Source of the DNA: CAWGJC01 sp965276665
GTDB taxonomy: Bacteria > Pseudomonadota > Alphaproteobacteria > Acetobacterales > Acetobacteraceae
Direction: 5' to 3'
Assembly (NCBI GenBank): GCA_965276665.1
Contig: OZ255620.1
Span: 4,340,001 to 4,404,000, forward strand
DNA: 64,000 nucleotides
Part shown: positions 37,567 through 46,074 of the stretch, in pieces
Position numbering within the stretch: the stretch's first letter is position 1
Layout of the letters: every line of letters begins with the position of its first letter
The notes under the pieces: generated by a model
The model's database searches: none
Told to the model about the DNA's origin: nothing
What the model saw: only the letters and a program-made list of their open reading frames with translations
Position numbers and translations under genes: made by a program

Positions 37567-38304
37567 TCAGGCGGCGCGTTGCGTGAGCTTGTCGATGGAG
37601 GTCTGCTGGCGGTCGGCCTCGGCCTGGATGAACTGCGTCACCAGCTCGAACTGCCGCACGTTGTCCATCATCCGGGTCATCTCCATCACCGGCTGCACGT
37701 TGCTCTGCTCGACCGCGCCCTGGACCAGCTTGGGAGTCGCGTCCGGGGTGGTCGGCGTGTCGGCGCGGAACAGCCGGCCGCCTTCGGCCTGCAGCTGGTT
37801 CGGATCGCCCGGAGTGACGACGCCGATCTTGGCGATCTGGCCATTGGCGCCGCTCACCGTGCCGTCGGCCGCGACCGAGATCGCGGTGTCGGTCGCCGCG
37901 AGCTGGATCGGCTGGCCGCTGGTGTCGAGCAGCGCGTTGCCCGAGACGTCCTGCACCGTGCCGTCCTGGCCGAGGGTAAAATTGCCGGCGCGGGTGAGCC
38001 GCGGGCCGCGCGGCGTGCTGACGGTGAAATACCCGCTGCCGCCGATCGCGATGTCGAGCGGGTTGCCGGTCTGGGTGAAGCTGCCTTCCTGCGTCTCGCG
38101 ATAGGTCGCGTGGTCCTGCGTGTAGTCGATCGGGCCGTTGGCCGAGCCCTTGGTGCCGTTCTGGCGGGAGAGCCAGTCGCTGAACAGCACTCGCTCGGCG
38201 CGGAAGCCGGGCGTGTCGGCGTTCGCGATATTGTTCGCGATGACGTCGATCGTGCGGCTCTGCGCGGTGAGGCGGGAGAGGGCGATGGTGGTCGGGTTGT
38301 CCAT
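37567..38304 (-). CDS. flgF: Flagellar proximal rod protein FlgF
   Basis: 245 residues from ATG 38304; the longer open frame upstream is arginine/proline-rich and not homologous. The rod motif SRLTAQSRTIDVIANNIANA and DTPGFRAERVLF is followed by YRETQEGSFTQTGNPLDIAI and the C-terminal ... GAVEQSNVQPVMEMTRMM. It starts the minus-strand rod/ring run and is divergent from fliL across a 212-bp region. Confidence 0.95.
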   Translation of the reverse strand: MDNPTTIALSRLTAQSRTIDVIANNIANADTPGFRAERVLFSDWLSRQNGTKGSANGPIDYTQDHATYRETQEGSFTQTGNPLDIAIGGSGYFTVSTPRGPRLTRAGNFTLGQDGTVQDVSGNALLDTSGQPIQLAATDTAISVAADGTVSGANGQIAKIGVVTPGDPNQLQAEGGRLFRADTPTTPDATPKLVQGAVEQSNVQPVMEMTRMMDNVRQFELVTQFIQAEADRQQTSIDKLTQRAA

Positions 38305-38458
38305 GGCGGCATGTCCGTCGGGCGATCTCGCCGGGGCTTCGCAAGCCGCGTGCCAGACGCGCTCTCCAGGGAGGCCGGGCTCCGGCGGCGGCCGCCCGGC
38401 AGCATCTGCCGAGCCTTCCCGTCCGCCCGGCAGCAAAGGCCCGCGTCACAGCATTTCG

Positions 38459-38464
38459 TTAACC
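38459..38464. promoter_or_regulatory. TTAACC half-site upstream of fliL
   Basis: A TTAACC hexamer within the 212-bp flgF/fliL divergent region, 53 bp before the fliL ATG. TTAACC is the half-site of CtrA, a regulator of flagellar genes in many alphaproteobacteria (established knowledge). The second half of the canonical TTAA-N7-TTAA site is not present, so this is only a candidate. Confidence 0.3.
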
Positions 38465-38516
38465 CTTTCCGGGCAAAACTCTCCCCGCGCACCAGAATGG
38501 CGCGGCGAGGTGAGCG

Positions 38517-39044
38517 ATGAGCAAGAAGAAACCGGCGGCGGCGGAGAAGCCTGCCACGGACGTCGAGGCGGCGAAGCAGCCGGGCGGCAAGAAGAAGCTC
38601 ATCATGCTGGCCGCGCCGTTGCTCCTGGCGGGCGTGCTCGGCGGCCTCTGGTTCACCGGCATCCTGCCGGGCATGCTCGGCATGGGCCATGACAAGAAGG
38701 CCGCCGCGGGCGCCACGGAAGCAACGGCGGCGGATGCGGCGCCGATCTTCGTCGACATGCCCGAGGTCATCGCCAACCTCGATGCCGGCCCGCGCCGCGC
38801 GAGCTACGTCAAGATGACACCCAAGCTGCAGATCACCCGCGCCGCCGACCGCGCGGTGATCCTGAGCAACATGCCGCGCCTGCAGGACCTGTTCACCACC
38901 TATCTGCGCGAGATGCGGCCCGAGGAGCTGCGCGGTTCCACCGGTACCTACCGGCTGCGCGAGGAGCTGATCACGCGCGCCAACATCGCCGCCTCGCCCG
39001 CCAAGATCGTCGACGTGCTGTTCACCGAAATGATCGTGCAATGA
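38517..39044 (+). CDS. fliL: Flagellar basal body-associated protein FliL
   Basis: Inner-membrane protein at the motor-stator interface, 175 residues. A lysine-rich cytoplasmic tail is followed by one membrane span (LIMLAAPLLLAGVLGGLWFT) and a periplasmic stomatin-like domain (VDMPEVIANLDAGPRRASYV, LQDLFTTYLREMRPEELRGS). GAGGTGA precedes the ATG. The stop overlaps the fliM start (ATGA). First gene of a plus-strand motility operon reaching to 45375. Confidence 0.94.
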   Translation: MSKKKPAAAEKPATDVEAAKQPGGKKKLIMLAAPLLLAGVLGGLWFTGILPGMLGMGHDKKAAAGATEATAADAAPIFVDMPEVIANLDAGPRRASYVKMTPKLQITRAADRAVILSNMPRLQDLFTTYLREMRPEELRGSTGTYRLREELITRANIAASPAKIVDVLFTEMIVQ

Positions 39045-40138
39045 GCGGCGCCGGACAGCAATCCGACGAGGAGCTCGCCGCTGCATGGGGCGCCGAGACC
39101 GAGACCGAGGCCGAGGCCGAGGTCGATGGCGTGGGCGAGGACGGGCTTGGCGTGACGCCCGCCCGCGTGCTCAACCAGGCCGAGATCGACAGCCTGCTCG
39201 GCTTCGACGACGCGCCGGTCGATGGCGAGAACCGCACTGGCATCCAGCGCATCATCAGCTCGGGCCTGATCTCTTACGAGCGTCTGCCGATGCTCGAGAT
39301 CGTGTTCGACCGTCTGGTGCGCATCATGTCCACCTCGTTGCGCAACTTCACTAGCGACAATGTCGAGGTCGGCATCGACACCATCGTCTCGCTGCGTTTC
39401 GGCGACTACCTCAACTCCATCCCGCTGCCGGCGATGCTCGCCGTGTTCAAGGCGGAGGAGTGGGATAATTACGGGCTGATGGTGGTCGATTCGGCGATGA
39501 TCTACTCGATCGTCGACGTGCTGCTCGGCGGCCGGCGCGGCACTGCGGCGATGCGGATCGAGGGGCGCCCCTACACGACGATCGAGCGCACGCTCGTCGA
39601 GCGGCTGATCCAGGTCGTGCTCGCCGATCTCTGCGCAAGCTTCGAGCCGCTCTGCCCGGTGACGTTCCGCTTCGAGCGGCTGGAAGTGAACCCGCGTTTC
39701 GCGACCATCTCCCGCCTATCCAACGCGGCGGTGCTGGCGCGGCTGCGCGTCGACATGGAGGATCGCGGCGGCAAGCTCGAATTGCTGCTGCCCTACGCGA
39801 CGCTCGAGCCGGTGCGCGAGCTGCTGCTGCAGCAATTCATGGGCGAGCGCTTCGGCCGGGATTCGATCTGGGAGACCCATCTCGCCGAGGAGCTCTGGAA
39901 TACCGATGTCGAGCTCGAAGTGGTGCTCGACGAGCAGGTGATGCCGCTCTCCGAGGTGATGGCGCTGCAGCCGGGCAGCCGGATCGTGCTGGGCGCGCCG
40001 CCCAACGCGCCGGTGCAGGTGCGCTGCGGCACGGTGCCGCTGTTCGAGGCGCGCTCCGGGCGCCGCCGCAACCGGATGGCGGTGCGGATCGAGCGCGAGC
40101 TGCCGCGCGGCGCCCCCGACGGCCACGCGCCCGAATAG
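39041..40138 (+). CDS. fliM: Flagellar motor switch protein FliM
   Basis: 365 residues. The N-terminal CheY-P-binding segment VLNQAEIDSLLGFDD is at about residues 43-57, after an unusually acidic, Glu/Ala-rich leader. The CheC-like middle domain (YERLPMLEIVFDRLVR) and C-terminal SpoA domain (EVMALQPGSRIVLG) follow. It forms the C ring with FliG and FliN. Overlaps fliL by 4 bp; neither fliN nor fliG is adjacent. Confidence 0.95.
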   Translation: MSGAGQQSDEELAAAWGAETETEAEAEVDGVGEDGLGVTPARVLNQAEIDSLLGFDDAPVDGENRTGIQRIISSGLISYERLPMLEIVFDRLVRIMSTSLRNFTSDNVEVGIDTIVSLRFGDYLNSIPLPAMLAVFKAEEWDNYGLMVVDSAMIYSIVDVLLGGRRGTAAMRIEGRPYTTIERTLVERLIQVVLADLCASFEPLCPVTFRFERLEVNPRFATISRLSNAAVLARLRVDMEDRGGKLELLLPYATLEPVRELLLQQFMGERFGRDSIWETHLAEELWNTDVELEVVLDEQVMPLSEVMALQPGSRIVLGAPPNAPVQVRCGTVPLFEARSGRRRNRMAVRIERELPRGAPDGHAPE

Positions 40139-40174
40139 CGTCTGGTGACATTTTCCTAACTTCGCACTGGCAGG

Positions 40175-40642
40175 ATGAGCGGCATGGAATGGATCATCGA
40201 AATCGCACTCACCGTGCTGCTCGCGCTGACCTTGTTTCACGCGCTCCGGCTGGAGCGGGCGTTGGGCGTGCTGAAGCGCGACCGGGCCGCTTTGGCCGAG
40301 CTGGTGCAGGGCTTCAACAAGGCGACGACGCAGGCCGAGGCCGGCATCGAGCGCTTGCGTTCCGCGGTGGATGGCGCCGGACGGCAGATCGGGCGCCAGA
40401 TCGAGACCGCCACCGCGCTCAAGGATGATCTGGTGTTCCTGATGGAGCGGGGCGAGAAGCTGGCGGACCGGTTGGATGCGCTGGTGCGCGCCAGCCGCGG
40501 CATCGCCGAGCGGGCGCCCGAGCTGCACGGATCAGCGCCACTCGCCGCAGCCTCTGCGATGCCGGCGCTCCCGGAAGAGGCGACGCGCATCCGCAGCCAG
40601 GCGGAACGCGATCTCCTCAAAGCCCTCAAGCTGGCCCGTTGA
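40175..40642 (+). CDS. DUF6468-like motility-operon protein
   Basis: 155 residues. One N-terminal membrane span (EWIIEIALTVLLALTLFHAL), then a long helical region rich in Glu, Arg and Ala (RDRAALAELVQGFNKATTQA, TATALKDDLVFLMERGEKLA), probably a coiled coil. The same type of protein is found between fliM and motE-like genes in related alphaproteobacteria, usually named DUF6468; its function is unknown. Starts at 40175, or at the ATG three codons later. Its position argues for a role in the motor or the switch complex. Confidence 0.75.
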   Translation: MSGMEWIIEIALTVLLALTLFHALRLERALGVLKRDRAALAELVQGFNKATTQAEAGIERLRSAVDGAGRQIGRQIETATALKDDLVFLMERGEKLADRLDALVRASRGIAERAPELHGSAPLAAASAMPALPEEATRIRSQAERDLLKALKLAR

Positions 40643-40644
40643 TC

Positions 40645-41373
40645 ATGGCCCGCTTCCGCATCCCCAGGCCGCGTCTGCTGCCGGTCACCTGCGCCGGCCT
40701 GGCGGTTCTGCTCACCTGCAAGACGGTGGATTTCGTCCGCTGGGGCCTGACCGGCGAGGCCGGACCGCAGCCCCCGACCGGCCTTGTCATGCCGGCCGAA
40801 GCCGCGCCCGCCGAGAAGCCGGCCGGTCTGCCCGCGACGGCCGCCCCGAAACTCTCCGAGGCGAAACCCGCCCAGGCATCCGATCCGGCGGTGGCGCCGA
40901 TGGACGGCAAGGCCGGCGCGCCGGTCGCCGATACGCCGGTCTCGGACAGCGAGAAATCGCTGCTGCAGGATCTGCGCGCGCGTCGGGCGCAGCTCGATAC
41001 CCGCGAGAAATCGCTCGACACCCGCGAGCAGGTGATGGCGGCGGCGGAGCAGAAGCTCAACGCCCGCGTCGACGAGCTCTCCGCGCTGCAGGCCAAGCTC
41101 GAGCAGCTCGAGCAGGCCCGCAAGGCGCGCGACGAGGCGAACTGGCAGGGCCTGGTGAAACTCTACGAGGCGATGAAGCCGCGCGACGCCGCGGTCATCT
41201 TCAACGATCTCGACATGCCGGTCCTGCTGCAGGTGCTGGATCGGATGAAAGAGGCGAAGGCGGCGCCGATCCTGGCCGCGATGCAGCCCGACCGCGCCCG
41301 TGACGCGACCACCAAGCTGGCGCAGATGCGGACGCGGGAGAACGCCGTCGGCGCGATCACCACTGGCGGTTGA
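40645..41373 (+). CDS. motE: MotE-like flagellar protein
   Basis: 242 residues from ATG 40645. An N-terminal membrane or signal segment (LLPVTCAGLAVLLTC), a Pro/Ala-rich linker, a long coiled coil (about residues 110-165, with RREKSLDTREQ-like repeats) and a MgtE-N-like C-terminal domain follow. The last reads LYEAMKPRDAAVIFNDLDMP and LLQVLDRMKEAKAAPILAAM. MotE is a periplasmic chaperone of the motor protein MotC in rhizobia (established knowledge). The assignment here rests on domain order and genome context. Confidence 0.78.
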   Translation: MARFRIPRPRLLPVTCAGLAVLLTCKTVDFVRWGLTGEAGPQPPTGLVMPAEAAPAEKPAGLPATAAPKLSEAKPAQASDPAVAPMDGKAGAPVADTPVSDSEKSLLQDLRARRAQLDTREKSLDTREQVMAAAEQKLNARVDELSALQAKLEQLEQARKARDEANWQGLVKLYEAMKPRDAAVIFNDLDMPVLLQVLDRMKEAKAAPILAAMQPDRARDATTKLAQMRTRENAVGAITTGG

Positions 41374-41397
41374 AATCGTCGGATTCGAGGAGAAGCC

Positions 41398-41784
41398 ATG
41401 TCGATCGATAAATCCCTGAACGTGCTGATCGTCGATGACTACAAGACGATGCTGCGCATCATCCGCAATCTGCTCAAGCAGATCGACTTCAACAATGTCG
41501 AGGAGGCAACCGACGGCGCCGAGGCGCTGCAGAAGCTGCGCGCCGGCAATTTCGGCCTCGTCATCAGCGACTGGAACATGGCGCCGATGACCGGGCTCGA
41601 GCTGCTGCAGGAGGTCCGCGCCGATGCGCGGCTGAAGGCGATGCCGTTCATCATGGTCACCGCCGAGAGCAAGACCGAGAACGTGGTCGCGGCGAAGCAG
41701 GCGGGCGTGTCCAACTACATCGTCAAGCCGTTCAATGCCGAGACGCTGCGTGACAAGATCGAGAAGGTGCTCGGACATGCCTGA
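41398..41784 (+). CDS. cheY: Chemotaxis response regulator CheY
   Basis: 128 residues, single receiver domain. The acidic pocket is Asp13-Asp14 (LIVDDYKTM), the phosphorylation site is Asp58 (ISDWNMAPMTG), the switch Thr88 is in MVTAESK and the conserved Lys110 is in YIVKPF. GAGGAGAAGCC precedes the ATG. Phospho-CheY binds FliM, which is encoded in the same operon. Its end overlaps the start of cheZ by 8 bp. Confidence 0.94.
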   Translation: MSIDKSLNVLIVDDYKTMLRIIRNLLKQIDFNNVEEATDGAEALQKLRAGNFGLVISDWNMAPMTGLELLQEVRADARLKAMPFIMVTAESKTENVVAAKQAGVSNYIVKPFNAETLRDKIEKVLGHA

Positions 41785-42394
41785 CGGCGACATGATCGAG
41801 CGGCTCGCGCAGTTGCGCGCCCGTTATCCGGAGACCGAGCCCGCGTTGGTCGCCGAGGTGGTCCGCGCGGTACTCGCGACGATGAGCGGCGACCTGACCG
41901 TCCGCGAAACCTCGCTGCTCGCCGAAGTCGAGGAGCTTGGACGCACCATCGCGGCGGCGAAGGCCGAGATCGCCGCGCTCAAGGTGGACGACATCACTGT
42001 GAGCCACATTCCGTCGGCGACCGATGAGCTCGATGCGATCGTGGCGCATACCGCCGCAGCGACCGACTCGATCCTCGAGGTTTGCGAGACGCTCGACCGT
42101 GTCGGCGCCGAGCTGAAGGGCGAGGCCGCGACCAGCCTGCAGGACGCCACCACCCGCATCTACGAGGCGTGCAGCTTCCAGGACATCACCGGCCAACGCA
42201 TCACCAAGGTGGTGGCCGCGCTGAAGGCGATCGACGCCAAGGTCGCGCATATCATGCGCGCGTTCGGCGAGTCAGACGGAGAGGTTGCGATGCCGGAGCC
42301 GGCGGCGGAAATGTCGCTGCTGAACGGGCCGCAGCTTCCGGCCAATGCGATGGACCAATCCGATATCGACGCCCTGCTCGCGAGCTTCGACTGA
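41777..42394 (+). CDS. cheZ: CheY-P phosphatase CheZ-like protein
   Basis: 205 residues, helical. The catalytic helix reads ACSFQDITGQRITKVVAAL with the Asp and Gln (Asp136, Gln140) that match Asp143 and Gln147 of enteric CheZ. The C-terminal peptide DQSDIDALLASFD is the usual CheY-binding tail. ATG 41777 lies inside cheY, so translation is coupled. CheZ is not universal in alphaproteobacteria; its presence here implies active dephosphorylation of CheY-P. Confidence 0.85.
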   Translation: MPDGDMIERLAQLRARYPETEPALVAEVVRAVLATMSGDLTVRETSLLAEVEELGRTIAAAKAEIAALKVDDITVSHIPSATDELDAIVAHTAAATDSILEVCETLDRVGAELKGEAATSLQDATTRIYEACSFQDITGQRITKVVAALKAIDAKVAHIMRAFGESDGEVAMPEPAAEMSLLNGPQLPANAMDQSDIDALLASFD

Positions 42395-45375
42395 TGCGCC
42401 TCACCCCGATCGCCCTGCTGCCACTCCTTCTCCTGCCATCGCTGGCCGCGGCGGAGGGTGTGTCGCCGCTCGTGCCCGAGCTCCGCACCGGCAGCCATCC
42501 CGGCTATGGACGAGTGGTGCTCGAATTCCCGCGTAGCGTCGAGTACGCGCTGAAGCGGGAGGGCGATCGCGTAACGCTGCATTTCGCCGAACCGGCGCGG
42601 ATTCCCGCCGCCGGAACACCGCCCCGCAACGTCGCCGCCATCGTCGGGCTCGATGACGGAGTCGAGATCGACGTGACCCCGGGCGCCACGATCCGCCCGG
42701 CCCGGCTCGGAACCCGGATCGTCATCGACGTCCTCGGTCCGGCGCCGTCGCCGGACCGGCCGCAGCTGCGACCGCAGACGCTTCGTGCCGACGAGCCAAA
42801 GCCGGTGGCCAAGCCGATCGTCGCCACCCGGGAGGCGCCACACGCGTCTGCGAGCGAGAAGAAGCCGGCCGAACCGACGCCCGCTCAGGATGCGCCGGTG
42901 GCCGCCCAGGCGGTCGCGACGCCGCCTGCGGCTAAGCCTCCCGCACCCGTCGCGCCGGCCCCAGCCGCGATGCCGCCCGCGCCGGCCCCAGTCAGCACGC
43001 CGGCCCCACCGAGCACGCCGTCCGCGCCGGTCGCTCCGGTGACCCGTGAGGCGATCGCGCCGGCCACTCTCTCCGCGGCCGCCGTCGATTCCGGCCCGGT
43101 CGCGCTCGCCGCGCGGCCGGTCAAGCTGCCGGCTGGAAATGCCGGCAGCGCTGCCTTCCTGCCGCTCGCGACCGGCACCGGGGCCGCCGCGTTCCGCCGC
43201 GGCGGTCAGGCGGTCGCGGTGTTCGACACACGGACACCGCTCGACCTCGCCGCGCTCCGCAATGATCCGGTGTTCGCTGGCGCGACCATTCAGCTGCTGC
43301 CCGCCGCGACCCTGCTGACGATGCCGCTCCCGTTGCCCGCGGAGCTGCGCCTCGCGCGCGTTCCCGGCGGCTGGCAGGTCACCGCCGGGCCGGCCGCGGC
43401 GCCCGCGCAGATCGATCCCGTGATGGAGAATGGCGCGCTGCGTTTGCCCGCCGCCGCGATCGGCCAAGTGGTCGTGGTGCCGGACCCGCAGACCGGGCTG
43501 AACCTGCTCGTCGGCACGCAGCGCGAGCCAGGCCAGGGATTCGGCGTCGGCCGACGCGCATCGCAATTCACCCTCGAGCCGAGCTGGCAGGGGGTGGTGG
43601 TGGCGCCGCTCTCCGACCGCATCACGCTGCGGCCGGAACCCAGCCAGTTCGTGCTGGCGGTGGACGGCGCGCCGCTCGACCTCTCCGTCGAGCAGCGCGT
43701 CGCCGATGCGGCGGCGGATTCGGCGCGGCTGACGCGGCGCTACGATTTTCCGCAGATGCCGGAAGCCGCGCTGGTCCGCCGCATGCAGGCGCAGGTGCTG
43801 AGCGCCGCCGATGCGCCGCCGCAGTCGCGCGCCGCGCCACGCCTGCAGGCCGCGCAGGCGATGATCGCGCTCGGCATGGGGGCGGAGGCGCAATCGTTGC
43901 TCAAGCTCACCATCGAGGACGATCCGCGCGAGGCTGCCGATCCCGACGCCACCGGCCTCGCGGCGATCGCCGCCCTGTTGGCCGATCGCCTGCCCGAAAG
44001 CGCCGCGATCGACGATCCGGCCCTCACCGGCAGTGACGAGGTGGCGCTCTGGCGCGCGGTGCGCGCGGCGAAGCTGCAGGAGGACGCGCCCACTGCCGCT
44101 GCGGTGTTCGCCAACGAGATGCCGCTCATCCTTTCCTATCCCGCGGCGCTGCGTTCGCGCCTTTTGCCGCTCGCCGCCGAGACGATGGCGCTCGGCGGGG
44201 CCGCGCCGGCCGCGCAGCGCCTCGTCGCGAGCCGTCCGGACGACCCGATGCTTGCTTTCGCCCGCGGCCTGCTCCTCGCCGGCAAGGGCGACACGGATGG
44301 CGCCTTGATCGTGTTCGATGCGCTCGCGCAGAGCCGCGACCAGCTCGACAGCACCCGCGCCGCGGGCCACGCCGCCGAGCTCCGCCTGGCCGCCGGCAAG
44401 GCGACGCCGGCGGCGACGGCGGATGCGCTGGAACGCCAGTTCTATGCCTGGCGCGGCGGCGATCGCGAGTTCCGCCTGCGTCTCCGCACGGCTGCCCTGC
44501 GCACGCAGGCGGCGCAGTATCGCCCGGCGCTCGCCCTGCTGCGCGAAACCGAGGCCGCGTTTCCCGAGCAGCGCGAGGCGATTCGCGCGCATATGGCGGA
44601 CGTCTTCACCTCGCTGCTGTCACCTGATCAGCCGGTCGCGATCAGCCCGCTCGATCTGGTGGCGCTCGCCGGCGACAATGTGGATGTTCTTCCTGGGGGC
44701 GCCGAGGGCGTGCGGCTCGCCGCCCTGCTGGCCGACAAGCTCGCGGCGCTCGATCTGCCGGACCGCGCCGCGCCGGTGCTCGCCAAGCTGATGCAGGCCT
44801 CCTCCGGCGAGGCGCGTGCCACCTATGGCGCGCGGCTTTCCGAGATGCAGCTTCGCATCGGCGATCCGGTCGCCGCATCCGATGCGCTCACCGCCTCCGA
44901 TATGGAGGGGTTGCCGAGCGAACTCGCCACGCGGCGCGCCGTGCTGCACGCCCGCATCCTGGATGCCGAGGGCAAGCCTGGCGACGCGGTGGCGGCGCTC
45001 GCCTCCGTCGACGATCCGGCTGCCGACGAGCTGCGCGCCGATATCGCCGAGCGGGCGAAGAGCTGGCCGGATGCCGAGGCGGCGCTCCGCTCCCTCGTCG
45101 CGCGCCGGGTGCCGGCAGATGGCAGCCTTGACGACAGCCAGCAGGCTCTGGTGCTTCGCCTGGCCGGCGCCGCCTCCCAGGCCGGCGACGCCACGGTGCT
45201 CGCCGCGCTTCGCCAGCAGGACAGCGCGCGTATGCAGGGAGGCAAACTAGCCCCCATGTTCAGGCTGTTCACCGCCGATCCGGTCCGCTCGATCGCCGAC
45301 CTGCCGCGCTCGGCTGCCGAAACGAGCGCCGCCCGCGACATTCCGGCCAGCCTGCAGGCGATGAACACGCGCTGA
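42394..45375 (+). CDS. Large secreted AMIN-like/helical-repeat protein of the motility operon
   Basis: 993 residues from the ATG overlapping the cheZ stop (TGATG). A Sec signal peptide (RLTPIALLPLLLLPSLAAA) is followed by an AMIN-like beta domain (HPGYGRVVLEFPRSVEYALK, GTRIVIDVLGP; residues ~35-115). A ~120-residue Pro/Ala/Thr-rich linker and another beta-rich segment follow. The C-terminal half (about residue 470 onward) is alanine-rich helical and looks like degenerate tetratricopeptide repeats. AMIN domains bind peptidoglycan or envelope partners, which suggests an envelope anchor for the flagellar apparatus. I cannot name a characterised family. It ends the fliL operon. Confidence 0.7.
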   Translation: MRLTPIALLPLLLLPSLAAAEGVSPLVPELRTGSHPGYGRVVLEFPRSVEYALKREGDRVTLHFAEPARIPAAGTPPRNVAAIVGLDDGVEIDVTPGATIRPARLGTRIVIDVLGPAPSPDRPQLRPQTLRADEPKPVAKPIVATREAPHASASEKKPAEPTPAQDAPVAAQAVATPPAAKPPAPVAPAPAAMPPAPAPVSTPAPPSTPSAPVAPVTREAIAPATLSAAAVDSGPVALAARPVKLPAGNAGSAAFLPLATGTGAAAFRRGGQAVAVFDTRTPLDLAALRNDPVFAGATIQLLPAATLLTMPLPLPAELRLARVPGGWQVTAGPAAAPAQIDPVMENGALRLPAAAIGQVVVVPDPQTGLNLLVGTQREPGQGFGVGRRASQFTLEPSWQGVVVAPLSDRITLRPEPSQFVLAVDGAPLDLSVEQRVADAAADSARLTRRYDFPQMPEAALVRRMQAQVLSAADAPPQSRAAPRLQAAQAMIALGMGAEAQSLLKLTIEDDPREAADPDATGLAAIAALLADRLPESAAIDDPALTGSDEVALWRAVRAAKLQEDAPTAAAVFANEMPLILSYPAALRSRLLPLAAETMALGGAAPAAQRLVASRPDDPMLAFARGLLLAGKGDTDGALIVFDALAQSRDQLDSTRAAGHAAELRLAAGKATPAATADALERQFYAWRGGDREFRLRLRTAALRTQAAQYRPALALLRETEAAFPEQREAIRAHMADVFTSLLSPDQPVAISPLDLVALAGDNVDVLPGGAEGVRLAALLADKLAALDLPDRAAPVLAKLMQASSGEARATYGARLSEMQLRIGDPVAASDALTASDMEGLPSELATRRAVLHARILDAEGKPGDAVAALASVDDPAADELRADIAERAKSWPDAEAALRSLVARRVPADGSLDDSQQALVLRLAGAASQAGDATVLAALRQQDSARMQGGKLAPMFRLFTADPVRSIADLPRSAAETSAARDIPASLQAMNTR

Positions 45376-45427
45376 TTTTCGCGGCGCAACAGGGTGTGAG
45401 GAATTGCGCCGGAGTCCGAGTTTTCCC

Positions 45428-45456
45428 TTGCACCCGGACCCCCCAGGCCCTATCTG
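45428..45456 (+). promoter_or_regulatory. Candidate sigma70-type promoter of speD
   Basis: TTGCAC (45428-45433), a 17-bp spacer and TATCTG (45451-45456) lie about 64 bp before the speD ATG. It falls in the 144-bp gap after the motility operon, so the spe genes are probably transcribed on their own. Motif match only. Confidence 0.45.
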
Positions 45457-45519
45457 CCGCGCCTTGGCCAAAGGGGGCACTTCTGCCCTACCGGCCATCT
45501 GCTGGTTTGGGGGTACGTG

Positions 45520-45972
45520 ATGAACGCACTTGCTCAACTGGGGATGGTCTCGGTGATCCCGAGCGAGAACCAGACGGACGCAACCGCATTCGATGAGCGG
45601 AAGGACTATTTCGTCGAGAAGGACGGCATGCGGTTTGCAGGCACGCACCTTCTGGTCGATCTCTGGGGGGCCTCTAACCTCGATGATCCCGCACACATAG
45701 ACGTTGCGCTGCGCGAGGCGGCGGAACGGGCGGGTGCGACGATCCTGCACAGCCATTTCCACCATTTCACGCCGAATGGCGGCGTGTCCGGCGTGGTTGT
45801 GCTGGCGGAGAGCCATATCTCGATCCACACCTGGCCGGAGCGGGATTTCGCGGCGATCGACATCTTCATGTGCGGCGCCTGCGATCCGCGTGATTCGATA
45901 CCGGTGATCGAAGACGCGTTCTTGCCCGATCGCGTGGAGATAGACGAGCAGCGGCGCGGCCGGGTCGGCTAA
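45520..45972 (+). CDS. speD: S-adenosylmethionine decarboxylase proenzyme
   Basis: Makes decarboxylated SAM, the aminopropyl donor for spermidine. At 150 residues it is the short prokaryotic (SpeH-type) form. Self-cleavage is expected between Glu97 and Ser98 in VVLAESHISIHTWPE, which turns Ser98 into the pyruvoyl cofactor. Other hallmarks: GTHLLVDLWGA, LHSHFHHFTPNGGVSG and DIFMCGACDP. ATG 45520 follows a G-rich leader. It is followed by speE, separated by a strong hairpin. Confidence 0.94.
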   Translation: MNALAQLGMVSVIPSENQTDATAFDERKDYFVEKDGMRFAGTHLLVDLWGASNLDDPAHIDVALREAAERAGATILHSHFHHFTPNGGVSGVVVLAESHISIHTWPERDFAAIDIFMCGACDPRDSIPVIEDAFLPDRVEIDEQRRGRVG

Positions 45973-46022
45973 CCTCCGACGCGGATTGTTTCCGCAACAA
46001 GGATGTCGCTTTGCGGCGTCTG

Positions 46023-46048
46023 GCGGCCCGGGCACTCTCCCGGGCCGC
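46023..46048. promoter_or_regulatory. Strong hairpin between speD and speE
   Basis: A perfect 10-bp stem GCGGCCCGGG/CCCGGGCCGC with a 6-nt CACTCT loop, followed by TTCTCTG and then 27 nt to the speE start. It could be a transcription attenuator, a weak terminator or an mRNA-processing/stability element setting the SpeD:SpeE ratio. Function is inference; the fold is seen directly. Confidence 0.55.
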
Positions 46049-46074
46049 TTCTCTGTGTGGGGTATTGAACGACG

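Noticed and set aside
42160..44592. 810-codon minus-strand frame opposite the AMIN-like gene
   Set aside because: Shadow of a GC-rich gene. The plus-strand frame has a signal peptide, domain pattern and coupling to cheZ.
45376..45519. A riboswitch or speF-type RNA upstream of speD
   Set aside because: The gap holds a promoter-like match and only short GC-rich stems; I could not fit it to a known riboswitch consensus.
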